64,000 nt of DNA, taken from the NCBI GenBank assembly GCA_032622095.1, contig CP136063.1, forward strand, positions 88,019,980-88,083,979, read 5' to 3'. Made by a program: the position numbers and the translations under genes. Shown here piece after piece: positions 1 to 11,215 of this stretch; position 1 is the stretch's first letter; every line of letters begins with the position of its first letter. The DNA is from Siphonodentalium dalli. Taxonomy: Eukaryota > Mollusca > Scaphopoda > Gadilida > Siphonodentaliidae. Under the pieces are notes generated by a model that was not told the DNA's origin, made no database searches, and worked only from the letters and a program-made list of their open reading frames with translations.

Positions 1-560
1 TAAAAATTTCATTTCGGAATTATTCCATAACTTTCAGTTTATCAGCCAAAAAAATTTTCAATCCTGCTTACCAAATATAAATTCCATTCTGTCAAGATAA
101 AAATTTATCACCCGGAAACCAAGAAAGAAGTCCAAATAGATCTGAAACTCTGGTAAAAATTGGCGGACAGAACACAAAATTTAATTTAAGCTCTATTGTG
201 TTGTAAACCTGCATTGCAATTTTCATTTCATTCCATTCAGTTAACAGTTAACAGAATTTAGCATTCGGAAAACCAAATAAGTTGAAAACGGTTCATAACT
301 CTGGTAAAAATGAGTGGACAAAATCCAAAATCGAAGTTTACCCATATTTGAATGATGGTTGTGAACTTGCATTCCAAATTTCAGCCCATTCAGTTAACAT
401 TTACTAAAGTTATCATCCGGAAACTAACTTTACCTTTATTGTTTGGTGCTGAACCTAAATTTCAATTTCATCCCAGTAGAATTAAGTTACCATCCGGAAA
501 CGAAATGTTAAAGGACGGACAGACCAAAAACATAATATTCGTGTTTTTTAAACTGGCGTA
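1..560. repeat. Degenerate ~150 bp tandem repeat
   Basis: About three diverged units. The phrase AACTCTGGTAAAAAT recurs near 147 and 297, and CCATTCAGTTAACA recurs near 231 and 385, which gives a period of about 150 bp. No coding sense is seen. It lies in the intron upstream of the RPL7 last exon. Confidence 0.55.
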
Positions 561-645
561 TTACAATAAATGCTTCTTTTGTGAAAGATTGTGGCTTTTA
601 AATTGATTAACAAAAGCTATCATGAGTTTCTTCATTTTTTTCCAG

Positions 646-854
646 GGAGAAAAAATATAATCTGTATGGAGGATTTGGTGCATGAAATCTTCACTTGTGG
701 ACCAAACTTCAAATATGCTTCAAGCTTTCTGTGGCACTTTAAACTGAACACTCCAAATGGTGGCTGGAGGAGGAAATACAACCATTACAATGATGGTGGT
801 GACTTCGGAAATCGCGAGGACAAAATTAACGCTCTGTTGAGAAAGATGGTTTAA
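646..854 (+). CDS. Ribosomal protein L7 (uL30), last coding exon
   Basis: C-terminal exon of the large-subunit ribosomal protein L7/uL30, which sits on the cytosolic 60S subunit near the 5S rRNA region. A TTTTTTCCAG acceptor precedes 646, and the first two bases complete a split codon. The ~69 residues hold the family landmarks in order: [13 protein letters not shown], then [13 protein letters not shown], then [18 protein letters not shown] and the stop at 852-854. RPL7L1 paralogues lack the FLWPFKL..P.GG and GNRED blocks, so RPL7 proper fits best. Upstream exons are outside the window. The exon looks less conserved than usual for this protein (for example a WRRKYNHYN segment), so a diverged paralogue is possible. 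The reading frame is intact. Confidence 0.85.
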
Positions 855-857
855 CCT

Positions 858-863
858 AATAAA
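858..863 (+). terminator. AATAAA poly(A) signal of RPL7
   Basis: A canonical AATAAA begins four bases after the RPL7 stop codon. Very short 3' UTRs are usual for ribosomal protein mRNAs. Confidence 0.65.
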
Positions 864-864
864 G

Positions 865-1559
865 GGTTCCTTATCAGAGCACAATGTCTCGTGTTGTCAA
901 CCAAAGCCCAAGATGTATAATTCCATCTCAGAACAAGATGTTGCACCACAGGTGCTGGCATATCCCCAAATTGAAACAAGGGTAAGATGAACCCAAATTT
1001 AAAACAAACTAGAATGCATTCACTGGAGCTGCCTGTACCTAGGCCCATTACACATTTGGCATGTTTTGTGGTTTCTTGCCCACATTTTGAATCACGGGTA
1101 CTGGGCCCTCTTTTGAGAGATGGATAGCTAATCTAGATATAAAATTTAAGTACATCCATCACTCTGATATTTGTGGGCATGCGCAGACAGAAAATCTCTA
1201 TTAATAATCTCCAGTTGCTCAATTACACTAATGATGTTCTTAGTAATACCATACGCGTTTAACATTTGTATAGAACAATATAGACATTGCTCATGTTGAG
1301 GGTTTCAAAACGATTGGCTGCCGATTATGCTATTATATACCAATTGGGTTAAATTACTAGTTTGACTAGAATGATTTGTGTATGCCATTGCACTTCAGTG
1401 GTATAAACTATCAAAAGTCAATTTCAAATACCGACAAAACTAAGACATGCGGTCATTGACTAGTCTTCGGGAGCATAAAAGGCATATAGGACAAATGTCA
1501 CGTATGCAGAGATGCACATCATCAAAATGAAACATTGTTTTCCCAGTTAATTATGAATT
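865..1559. other. Intergenic, nothing recognised
   Basis: AT-rich sequence between the RPL7 3' end and the first MITE. No exon, RNA gene or repeat family was recognised. Confidence 0.5.
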
Positions 1560-1563
1560 TTAA

Positions 1564-2009
1564 AGGTACTCAATCCGATTAAGCACCCCTATATTACTAT
1601 TTATTTGGCTTCGGTGGTAAAAAAAAATATTTTATTCGAGTCGAGGAACCCACCCATCAAAGCTCAAGAGTGATCAGATATTGATTTTTAAAGTTTGTTA
1701 ATTTTTGGAGATGTGGGCCAGAACTTCGTGCTCAAACAGAACTGCGGGTGTAAGATGGATAACTCCAAAATCAGGTGGTTATTATTGTTAATAGTAACCA
1801 CTTTATTTTCGAGTTATCGATCTTACACCCGCAATTTGTTTGAGCACAAGGTTCTGGCCCACATCTCCGAAAAATTAACAAACTTCAAAAATCGATATCT
1901 AATCCCTCTGAGCTTTGATGGGTGGGTTCCTCGACTCGAATCAAATATTTTTTACCCCCAAAGCCAAACAAATAGTAATTTAGGAGCGTATAATCGTATT
2001 GAATGCCTA
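1564..2009. mobile_element. Palindromic MITE, family F1 (TTAA-flanked)
   Basis: Foldback element. The left end AGGTACTCAATCCGATTA pairs with the right end ...GTATTGAATGCCT, and the arms read as near inverted copies (for example GAGTCGAGGAACCCACCCAT on the left and its complement on the right). The left flank is TTAA and the right flank is degenerate (ATAA). No transposase is present, so it is non-autonomous. The TTAA site suggests piggyBac-type insertion, but the termini are not a standard piggyBac match. Confidence 0.8.
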
Positions 2010-2735
2010 TAATAATCCATGTTTCCACATACACATTTGTCAGTAAAATTTTGTCAATAGAACCATACTCTGGACTGTTTAGCAGCCGGACATGATTTAT
2101 ATGTGTCCGTCTTTCGGAAATGTTTTGAACTTCAAAGAATGTTTCCAGAAATACGTCTGTCTCTGCGAGATAAAAAAAAAACGATTATACAAGCATCTTT
2201 TAGAAGCGATCGTAACTCATTTTCCGAGTTTCAAGTTACATAAAATAGGCTTCTAATGGGCAGTGCTATTGCCAACTTATTTTCTTGCAGGGTATATCTA
2301 TTTATAACAAAAACAAATACCTTGTCAGATGGCTCGGTTTAGCCTGCCCGTGTAATACAAGTCCCGGCTGTCAACGCAATCCTGTCTGGTGTATTGCAAG
2401 CCCCATGTAGGGTGTGACGTCATGTGCATCGTGACATCATGGCGTCTTTACCGGTTTCCAAAAATCAATCTTGCAATGTTTTCTTTTTAATATGAACGAT
2501 TATCAAAATAAAACCTGATAAAAATGCAAATTAAGTATATATGTTGATTTGAAATATATTTCTTGCAACAATTTCATGGCGCATGTGCATGCTTTACATT
2601 TTGTACTTCTGGTGTGATGTAACATATTCGCGGAAGGACATCCAAACAAAGATCGGGACAGACTGAAAACATTACTTGTGTCCACCTAGACTGGCACAGG
2701 GAATAACTCTTAGAATAACTAAAAGGGATAATGCA
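2010..2735. other. Intergenic, nothing recognised
   Basis: No coding or RNA feature was found. A stretch of higher GC (about 2340-2450) has no gene-like signal. Confidence 0.45.
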
Positions 2736-2739
2736 AATA

Positions 2740-2850
2740 TCACCAACAATTGGCTGAAAGCCCTTGTGCTGGAGGTGAACACCCTAAGGTGACTCATTCA
2801 GATTTGTTCAAATGAGGTCGCCCGGTCAAATAGTTGTGAATCCAGAGCCG
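2740..2850. repeat. Single F8 repeat unit
   Basis: One diverged unit of the ~180 bp F8 repeat (GATTTGTTCAAATGAGGTC..., CCAGAGCCGTAACTA), detailed at 3640-4260. Confidence 0.55.
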
Positions 2851-2944
2851 TAACTACTATAAAAAAAAAATTAAATTAAATTGAACCCTTGCTCAATTTA
2901 ACCCCCCAAAAAAACCAATTAAACAAATTTCATCAAATTGAGAT

Positions 2945-3285
2945 TTAAAGGCCCACTTAATTTTCGAGTCCCCGATTATTGTTTTTTTTTTTTTATAGTT
3001 CCTTTATATACGGTTTTAATAACAATCTACGCCATAAAATATGATTAAAATACTATAATTCATCACCGTTTGGAAAACCTGTGTCTCAGAAGGTGCCCAG
3101 AGTAATAGAAAATAGCTGAAATCAAAATAATCTCTCCCCCCCCCCCCCTATATGGCTCCCATAATGCAACAGATTTCATACACTAGTTTATTTTCAATGG
3201 AAGGGGAAATCTATAGAGTTCTTCCCCTTCCATTAAAAATATATATATATCAAATATTTAAAAAAAAAAAAAAAAAAAAAATGTC
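2945..3285. mobile_element. Partial F6 MITE with poly-C and poly-A runs
   Basis: It begins AAGGCCCACTTAATTTTCGA and shares a ~300 bp body (TATACGGTTTTAATAACAA, then TGTGTCTCAGAAGGTGCCC) with the complete copy at 45803-46241. It is interrupted by a C run at about 3138-3149 and ends in a long A run near 3260-3281. Confidence 0.65.
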
Positions 3286-3589
3286 ATTCATTATAACATC
3301 TGAGGAGTTGTGAAATCACTGAGCCTCATTAAACTTTACCTTTACTGCTCCGCCTCCCCAACATGGACCAGTCCCACCAAAAGGTGCAGTCAATATTAGC
3401 TTGGGCCAGCTGGCGTTAATTGTACACATGTCATTAATTGAAACTTATCTGACATACTGGAGACTGGAATATAAACAATCACATTGCACTGATGTGCATG
3501 TGTTGTAATTAAAATCAAATTAAATAAAATGTTCTGCTCTCATACTATGTTGTTAACCCCGACTCAGCTGAACTCATTATACCCTGATT

Positions 3590-3626
3590 TTTTTTAATTT
3601 TTTTTAAATGGGGGGGGGGGGGGGAA
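3590..3626. repeat. T-rich then G-run low-complexity tract
   Basis: A T-rich stretch is followed by about 15 consecutive G. Confidence 0.8.
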
Positions 3627-3639
3627 ACTGGATTGAATC

Positions 3640-4265
3640 TGTTGGGGTGTCCTGTCCATCCATCAACAATAGTCGTCTTCTGCAGATCTATAAGACTGAA
3701 TGGGTTCATATTAGGTGTTTATGTTCCCTTGGTGACTCATATTCTGATTTGTTCAAATGAGGTCAAATAGGCATACTCTTTTTCTTTTTTCCTTTTTTTC
3801 CTCCACAGTAATTCTTGGAAAGACTTCTACTCAAGAACCACCAGGCCTATTTAGCTTCCATTTGGCATGGAGGTTTCTGGGATTCAGATTTGTTCAAATG
3901 GGCTCACTAGATCAAATAGGGACCGAGCCAGGGACAAATTTTTCCCTCCATAGTAATTCTTAAAACATTTTTTCCAGAACCGCAAGACCGAATGGGTTCA
4001 TATTTGGTGGGGATAATAGCTAGTTGACTGGGATTCAGATTTATTCAAGTGGGGTCACAAAGACAAATATGGGCAGGGCCTGGATCATAACTCTTTCCCA
4101 CTTGGAACTTCTGAAAACATCTTCTCAAAATAAATTAGGCCGATTTAGCTTATATTTGTTATGGAGGTTCCTTGTCATTGGGATTCAAATTGGGTCATCT
4201 GGTCAAATATGGGTGGAGCCAGGGACATAAATCTTTCCCGCGATAGTAATTCTTTATACAACTTC
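3640..4265. repeat. F8 tandem repeat array (~180 bp units)
   Basis: About 3.5 degenerate units. Each has GATTCAGATTTGTTCAAATG, then GGTCA.(C/T).GGTCAAATA, then AGCCAGGGACATAA.TCTTT and AGTAATTCTTAAAACAT. The same unit recurs at 4920-5215, 9330-9782 and 10900-11215. Stretches without stop codons occur within units but match no protein family. Confidence 0.75.
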
Positions 4266-4390
4266 TCTTGACCATTGATCATCAGAGGTTTAGGGCATAT
4301 AATTTTGAATATTTAACCATTTTGATTAAAACATTTGATTCACGATTTCATTGCACATACATGTAGTACCATTGAAATTAGAGAGTACAC

Positions 4391-4680
4391 ATCACCAAGC
4401 CTTGAAATAGTGTGTCTGTCATTTGCAGAATGAGGTCCCCAGAGTGTGAATTTAGTGACAGTCCTGCACGGTGGGCTAGAATCACCAAATTCACCCTCTG
4501 GAGACCTCATTCTGCTTTTGAATTTCCCGAATTGAAGTTGATGTTCACTCATTAATCACCTCGATTATGCATTTTATCTTGTGCAAATCAGGGGATATAG
4601 TAACTGAACAGAAGGGAAAAAGTAGCTAAAAATAATGTTAATTTGAGACTTTTGATCCTTCCCAGAAGACTTTGGCCCTT
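4391..4680. mobile_element. F2 compound foldback MITE (truncated copy)
   Basis: An end beginning CAAGCCTTGAAATAGTGTGT is followed by a hairpin whose arms are GAATGAGGTCCCCAGAG and its complement, then the F2 spacer (TCACCTCGATTATGCATTTT). The second hairpin is missing. Confidence 0.75.
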
Positions 4681-4835
4681 CATTAGTTCATTTTCATGTA
4701 TTTTTTATTGCGATGGCACAATAACTTTGGCAAGGTCGCTTCGCGGGGGAATATTTGTTATTCCAAACTTCCTCAACAGTGTTGTATATGATAGCTGGTT
4801 ACAATTAATCCATTTTCTATCCCAAGCAATTGTTT

Positions 4836-4899
4836 GGAATCGCTACCGCAAATCGACCCTACATCTAGATGTAGGGTTGATTTGCGGTAGTGATTCCAA
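4836..4899. repeat. Near-perfect 64 bp palindrome
   Basis: The arms are GGAATCGCTACCGCAAATC and its inverted copy around a central ACATCTAGATGT, with one mismatch in the arm. It belongs to none of the families named here. Confidence 0.85.
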
Positions 4900-4919
4900 A
4901 CATGATCCGTCCGTCCTTT

Positions 4920-5215
4920 AACAATTCTTTAAACATCATCTTCGGAACCATAAGACCGAAGGGGTTCATATTTGGTGTGGATGTTCCCTAGGTGACTCGC
5001 ATTCAGATTTGTTCAAATGAGGTTACTGGGTCAAATAGCTGCGAAGCCAGGGCCATAACTCTTTCCCTCCATAGTAATTCTTTTAAACATCTTCTCAAAT
5101 ACCATCCGGCCAAATGGGTTCATATTTGGTATGAAGGATCCTGGGGTTCAGATTTGTTAAAATGAGGTCAGTGGGTCAAATGTGGGCGGGGACCAGGGAC
5201 GTAACTAAAAACAAA
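4920..5215. repeat. F8 tandem repeat, ~1.7 units
   Basis: Same unit as at 3640-4265: GACTCGCATTCAGATTTGTT, GGTCAAATAGCTG, CCATAGTAATTCTTTTAAAC. Confidence 0.7.
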
Positions 5216-6010
5216 ATGTTTTTTAGATTCAACTCTTTAAAGTGATGTGAAACGTAAATTGAACCTCACAATTGAGTTCCCTGCGTCATTCTGTGGGAAG
5301 AGTGAATAAAATAACTCAGATACACGAAACCCCCCATCCTGAAGTCAGTTTGTACACATTATACGGCTAACTATTTCTATTTCATCAATCGTCCCGATTA
5401 ATCTCGTCATAATAACACCAAAAAACAAACTGATACGTTGTCTTGTGCAGTCACGGAAATGCCCGAGCACTTCCGACTCGATTGGGATTGAATCGGGTTT
5501 GTTCTCAGAAATGGCTTCTAGGGAGGATGACCGTTCGCTGGAATAGCGTCACATCAGAATATTAAAGCGAAAAACAAATTTACATCGAAATCGGTAGTCA
5601 ATTCGACAGGGAAGGAATAGAAAGGGAATTGTTGCGTGAAATCAGAAACGGAAGAACATTGGCCGAGTTAGTGGCAAAGATTATAATCGAACAGTGATCG
5701 AGAGGTAATAATTCCAAAATGTTACTATTTATAGAAAATTGTAAGCAGATTGACCGAATTTTTACATCAATCTGGCCATCGATCTATATACGTTGATGAT
5801 CTGGCCGCAAGCACAGTACCGTGCAGAAAGAGTTGTCTTTTACTTTTGTAACTCAAAACTGTTTAATTACATTATACCTGTACAATAGTACAATAATTGG
5901 TAACCGTATTCAATATGCCAGTACAGACCATTTGTTAGCTCATTGGCCATGAAATATTTTTAAGGGCAAATTCTGTTAAGCTTTTGTCAGCACTATTCAT
6001 TCCGATAGAT
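5216..6010. other. No recognised gene
   Basis: It contains a short open stretch near 5567-5694 (translating in part as RELLREIRNGRTLAELV), followed by GAGAG|GTAATA, which resembles a splice donor. A TGA falls before that donor and no family is recognised, so I do not call an exon. Confidence 0.4.
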
Positions 6011-6014
6011 GATA

Positions 6015-8020
6015 ACTATAATGGAAGGCCTTTTTCACATGTATTAGCTAATTGCATTTTAGCGTAAGTGAATTACACTTAAGCGTAATGTATTACACTC
6101 AGGTGTAATGCACACATATAAAGCGTAATTCACTTACACTTAACCGTATGATGTAGATAAAGCATTACTCCTATGAGTACTGGTCATTCATTTTCATTGA
6201 TAGATTAATTACACTTAATCGTAAATGAATTATGCTTAAGCGATTATACGAGAAGCCGTTTTCACATTTATTCTGATTCTGCTTAATCGCAAATCATTTA
6301 CGCTTAAGTGTAAATCATTTGCACTTAAGAACAAATCATTTATACTTAAATACAAATCATATGCGCTTTAGCGGAAATAGTATGGGAGGCCCTTTTCACA
6401 TTTATTATTAATTTGTGCTTAAGCGTAAATCATTTGCGCTTAAAAGCAAATATGTGTCTATCAATTTATTTGCGCTTAAGCGCAAATACCTAACACTCCC
6501 TTACATCCCTCTGATGTGAATGATTGAGTCCATCTCATATTATATTATCATGGGCCCATAGTAGTAGCCCCATACAGACTGGAAAGTTGAAGAAAGAAAA
6601 CCATATGCATATCAGCATCTCTGTCCCTGGTGTCCCAAGAATTGGTGTCTCACTCCTGGAGCTCAAGTATAATTTATTATCTCCTGCACAGATATATACC
6701 ATTTCCATAGCCATAAATAGGGAATTAGGGGTTACTGGGGTTTGCTTCCCTCATATGGTGTACCCATTGACTTGAAGTAGGGGAAAAACCCCTATTTTCA
6801 TAATATCAGCATCCCTGTCCCCAAGAATTTGTGTCTCCATCTCGGAGATATAGTATATTTTATAAAAGAGACATATCCTACACAGATCTATATCATTTCC
6901 ATGGTCATAAAACAGATCTTGGGGGGTTTCTGGGGGATTGTTTCCCTCGTATGGTGGGGTTATATCAACTTTAGTGATGTGTTTAGGCCTGTGCCATGTA
7001 AAATTAATTTAGGGGGTATCAATGCATATTGATTTTTATTTGCGCTTAAGTGCAAATGATTTGCGCTTAAGCGCAAATATGATCTATTTGCTTAAGCGCA
7101 AATGATAGAGGTTATTTGCGCTTAAGCGTAAATAAATAATAAATGTGAAAAGGGCCTCCCATAAAATAGATCACATTTATGGCAATTTTATGCTAAAGCG
7201 CAAATATATTATTAGACACATATTTTTTGCGCTTGAGCGCAATTGATTTACACTAATAAATAATATATTTGAAAAGGCTGTCTCCCATGCGATTCCCTCT
7301 AAACATAAATTTACTCTGGCAATAAGACATCAATCAAACATCGGTTTAGACTCCCCCATATAATATGAGATGGACTCAATTATTCAGACAGAGGAAATCA
7401 GTTGGAGTTAGGTATTTGCTTAAGCATTATTCATTTTAATTATGCTTAAGTGCAAATGAGTTCCGCGCTTAAGCGTAAATGAAGTACGCTTAAACGTAAT
7501 TCATATACACTCTCATTGAACTCCCCTCAAGCTGAAATGGATGCAACCGCATTACTAATGCCAGTAACCGACATCAGGTTATACCAATATACATGAGGTA
7601 TATGGGGAGCCAAATTAACATTTAATAAATAATAGAGCTTAAGCGATATAATTGAGCTTAAGCGATATAATAAGGGAAGATATAATTGCGATTAAGTTCA
7701 ATAAGTAAATATATAATTGCGCTTAGCACAATAAGGAATATCTTATTGCACTTAAGCACAAAAAGGAATATCGTATTGCACTTAAGCGCAATAAGGAATC
7801 TCTAAGCGCTTAAGTGTAATTAGAGATTCCTTGATGGGAGGGGGCTTTAGCTCAATTATATATTAAATGTTAATTTGGCTTCCTCACATAGAGGTGAGAT
7901 AGCTGATGAAGCCAATTACACTTAAGCGTAATTCAAATTTATTACGCTTATCGTAAGTTAATTATGCTTAAGCGTAAATAATTTACGCTTAAGTGTAATT
8001 AGCTACTATAAAGTGAATCT
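6015..8020. mobile_element. Nest of elements carrying CTTAAG-centred palindromes (F7)
   Basis: About 2 kb densely filled with copies of a palindrome of the type TTGCGCTTAAGCGCAAAT and its variants, spaced roughly 20-40 bp. Several inverted termini can be paired. One pair is ATGGGAGGCCCTTTTCACAT near 6384 with its complement near 7144-7163. Another is GAGCCAAATTAACATTTAAT near 7599 with its complement near 7863-7884. Related left ends lie near 6021 and 6247 and a related right end near 7262-7290. This reads as non-autonomous elements nested in one another and sharing one palindromic motif. The core spacer (6530-7030) also occurs at 33.7-34.0 kb. No transposase is seen. Confidence 0.7.
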
Positions 8021-9329
8021 GGGATAAGGGGAGAACTCTAAATTGTTGTTTCGACCAGCTGTTTTTACCAATTAAAAAAAATTCTCATTTATTTTGAAAC
8101 TAATGAAAGACAACGGTATAATTTTTTACTGGTAATATTCATTATAAACTTTAATATTTAAGAAATTTAGAGTTCCCTCTCTTACAGCAGCGACCACTAT
8201 GCCAGGAAGACCAATCGATCTAGTTCAGCCCGATTGGGCTATTATAATTTATAGATCGATCGGTGATTCACTCTGCATTTCAAATATTGCTAATAATTTC
8301 CATTTACAGAAGTCAATAATGCCATTGCAGATAACTTCATCTTAAATTCGACCAAATATGTTGACGTTTGATAAGAAGGGCAGGAATTCCCCGATTTGTT
8401 TATTTCCATTCGATGAGAAGCATGACGACCTGCATCAGTTCGGAGGTGTGCCAATCGTATTTTGCATGCTGTGAATACCCATTCACGCCTAAATTTGCAA
8501 ACAATCCATATATAACATATACACAGTGTGTACACTTTGTTAGTTGCCAATTAATTCTCGATATTTCAATTAGAAAACATGAGATATCGATGCAAAAATA
8601 AAGACATTATCTAGTTTGTGTTTTGAGGAATCTACTTTCGGTTATCGACATGCCGGCTATTGTTTTGGCTGTTCTGTCAACCGTGCGTGCCAGCCGATCG
8701 TCGTTTTTCGGGCGGTTCCGATTTCTTCCGAATATAATTCCATGACCTCCACGGGATGATTCGCGCCGAAAATGTGGTTGCATCTGAGAAGATTTCTTAC
8801 TCTGACCGCAGTTTTCAACAATTTAATACGGGGCGAATACCGCATCAATAATATGCAACCTTGGGCTTTTATTTCTAGTTTTTTAAGACCTTTCTTATGG
8901 TATATCGGATACAGTTCTGTCTGACATGAAATATATACCCACCGGGAGTGAAGCTAATGACTTTAACCAAAAAAGAATTGTTTTTTTTATTAAAATATTT
9001 TTTTTTTAAATAAAAAAATTGAAATTAACTCCATGGAAACTAATGCCATTACATTTCTCTGAAGGTTGTGCCCCCTAGCCCTTCACTCAAGTTCACTGCT
9101 TCTGCCACCCTGATCCCAAAAATAAAATTTTAAATTCTTGACAGAGAATCATTAATAAGAAGCATTTATTTTGGCTCTAACAATGCGTACACATGTCAAG
9201 TGAAATCTGACATTTTTATAAACATTCCCTGGAGATCTGTAGAAGTCATTAATTCCCAATTACAACAACAATCTATCATGTATTGTTCAAATCTTTCAAC
9301 AGGGCGTTTAACACTCCCACATCCATCAC
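8021..9329. other. No recognised gene
   Basis: AT-rich with an A/T homopolymer patch near 8970-9020. An open stretch on the minus strand at 8657-8848 matches no family I know and lacks convincing splice sites. Confidence 0.4.
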
Positions 9330-9782
9330 TTCACTAAAACATATTTGGCAAACTTGAAAAGTGTTCTTTGAAAGAACCACCAGCTCTATTTAGCTCATAT
9401 TTAATATTGAGGCTCCTTGGGTGATTGTGATTCAGATTTGTTCAATCAGGGTCACCAGGTCAAGTAGGTGCAAGGCCAGCTACATTACTCTTTCTCTTCA
9501 TAGTAATTCATGATATGTCTTCTATGCAAGAATCAAATGGCCTATTTTGCTTATATTTGGTATGAAATTACCTTGGGTGACAGATTTGTGAAAATGGGAT
9601 CACCAAGTCAAATAAGGGCAGACCCGGAGACTTAACTATTTCACCACACAGTAATTCTTAAAGTATGTTTGCAAGAACTAGTTGGCTTATTTAGCATGGA
9701 ATGTTCTTGTTTGACAGCAATTCAGATTTTAAAAAATGGGGTCACCTGGTCAAATAGGGGCCAAGCGAAGGACAGTTTCCCT
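9330..9782. repeat. F8 tandem repeat array
   Basis: About 2.5 units of the ~180 bp repeat (GATTCAGATTTGTTCAATCA, then GGTCAAGTAGGTGCAAGGCC). The array stops abruptly near 9782 against unrelated sequence. Confidence 0.7.
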
Positions 9783-10899
9783 CTTAAATCTTTCCAACAC
9801 TGCAGCCCGCTTGAGCGGGCACGACGTAATTTACGTTCAACACCACTGCCCGCTTTAGCAGAGAATAATTTTCGGGAACAACAGGCAATAATATCACGTT
9901 TGTGGGGATATACCAATGATTGTTTTGACTGGCGACTTTAGATATGATTTGGGTGATATTCTGTATCAATACTAATTTACTGTTGAACACGTAGACCTGA
10001 CAAATACGGCCACAATGAGATGTTCCCAACCTAAATATATAGAGTTGATGTATGACGTCACAATTACTATTGTGGGGTTTCCCTGGGATTTCCCCATAAA
10101 TGTTGACGAAACTGCCGATAGGTGTGTTTTTTTTTTAACCAGATACACATATACCGATTGATTTAGTTTGTTATTGTTTATGACAAACACATTGCGATAA
10201 CACATGTTTATGAAATAAAGAAGATTGTTGCCCTTTCTAACGACGTTTTCTGTGGTAACCGTATAGTGTCTCCTATTTTCGACGTAATGTTGCGAAATTC
10301 ACCGTGCCGTGAAATAGTGCGACTTCAATTATAATAGCTGCAAGTGTATGTTTTAAGCATGATATTGACATGCATAAACATTTTGGGAATGCAATGAGAT
10401 CATTGGCAGTTATTTGGAAAGTTATTCATAATTGCTTAGCTTTATTACAGTTGAATACACGTGGGCCTAAATCCGGGAAAATGGGTCAATCTCGGTTAAA
10501 TAACGCCTTATTGGGCATACATTTGGTCTGTTCTCATCAGTATGCTCATTGTACTCCTTCTAATTTCATTCGTAATCACCACATATGCTAAATCTACGAC
10601 AAGTGATGGATATAGTGCTAATTATTTGAATGTGAGTTTGGTCAATATACTTAAATATTGAGTTCAAATGTATTTACACACCTGATACATATGGCATGCG
10701 TTACCATGGTGATATGATCACAATTATATGACGTCATCCATCGGCAGTTAGTTCAAATTGATGGGCAGTTGTCACTGGTCATGACAATATATGGGTGTCC
10801 ATACCTACCTTATCTATAAATACTAGTATGAATGCGCCACATGTGAGACAATGAATTTCCATATAAACTGCTGCAAACCCGGTGTCCTGGACAATTTGA
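9783..10899. other. Unclassified sequence between two F8 arrays
   Basis: It interrupts the F8 repeat and contains the string AACTGCCGAT near 10108 and its inverted form near 10741, plus GACGTCA on both sides. It may be a worn insertion, but no clear termini or target duplication are visible. Confidence 0.3.
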
Positions 10900-11215
10900 C
10901 CTCTGTAAATTTGGTGGCGAAAGAGTTAATATGCTTCCTTCACAAGGACCATCGGGTCTATTTTACTGATATTTTATAGTATTAGTATGAAGGGTTTTTT
11001 GGGGTCTGGGATTCAAATTTATTCAGATGGGGTCACCCGGTTAAATAGGGTGGGACCAGGGACATAACTATATGTCTCTATAGTAATTCTTAAAATGTCT
11101 TCTCAAGAGAGGTTTGACTATTTAGCTTACATGTAGTATGGAGGATCATTTAGTGACTGAGATTCAGATTTGTTAAAATGAGGTCAACCTGTCAAGAAAT
11201 TGCGGGCTATGGGGA
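10900..11215. repeat. F8 tandem repeat, ~2 units
   Basis: Units contain GGGATTCAAATTTATTCAGA, GGTTAAATAGGGTGGGACCA and TAGTAATTCTTAAAATGTCT. Confidence 0.7.

Noticed and set aside
3757-4230. Open frames translating as IGIQIGSSGQ-like repeats
   Set aside because: They lie inside the F8 tandem repeat and change frame between units.
5567-5710. Possible exon with a donor-like GAGAG|GTAATA
   Set aside because: A stop precedes the donor in the best frame, no acceptor or family is recognised, and no partner exons are seen.
6015-8020. Regularly spaced short palindromes reminiscent of a CRISPR array
   Set aside because: Spacing is irregular, the spacers are similar rather than unique, and the surrounding DNA is clearly metazoan.
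8657-8848. Minus-strand open frame of 63 codons
   Set aside because: No recognised domain, no convincing splice sites and no codon pattern distinct from its surroundings.
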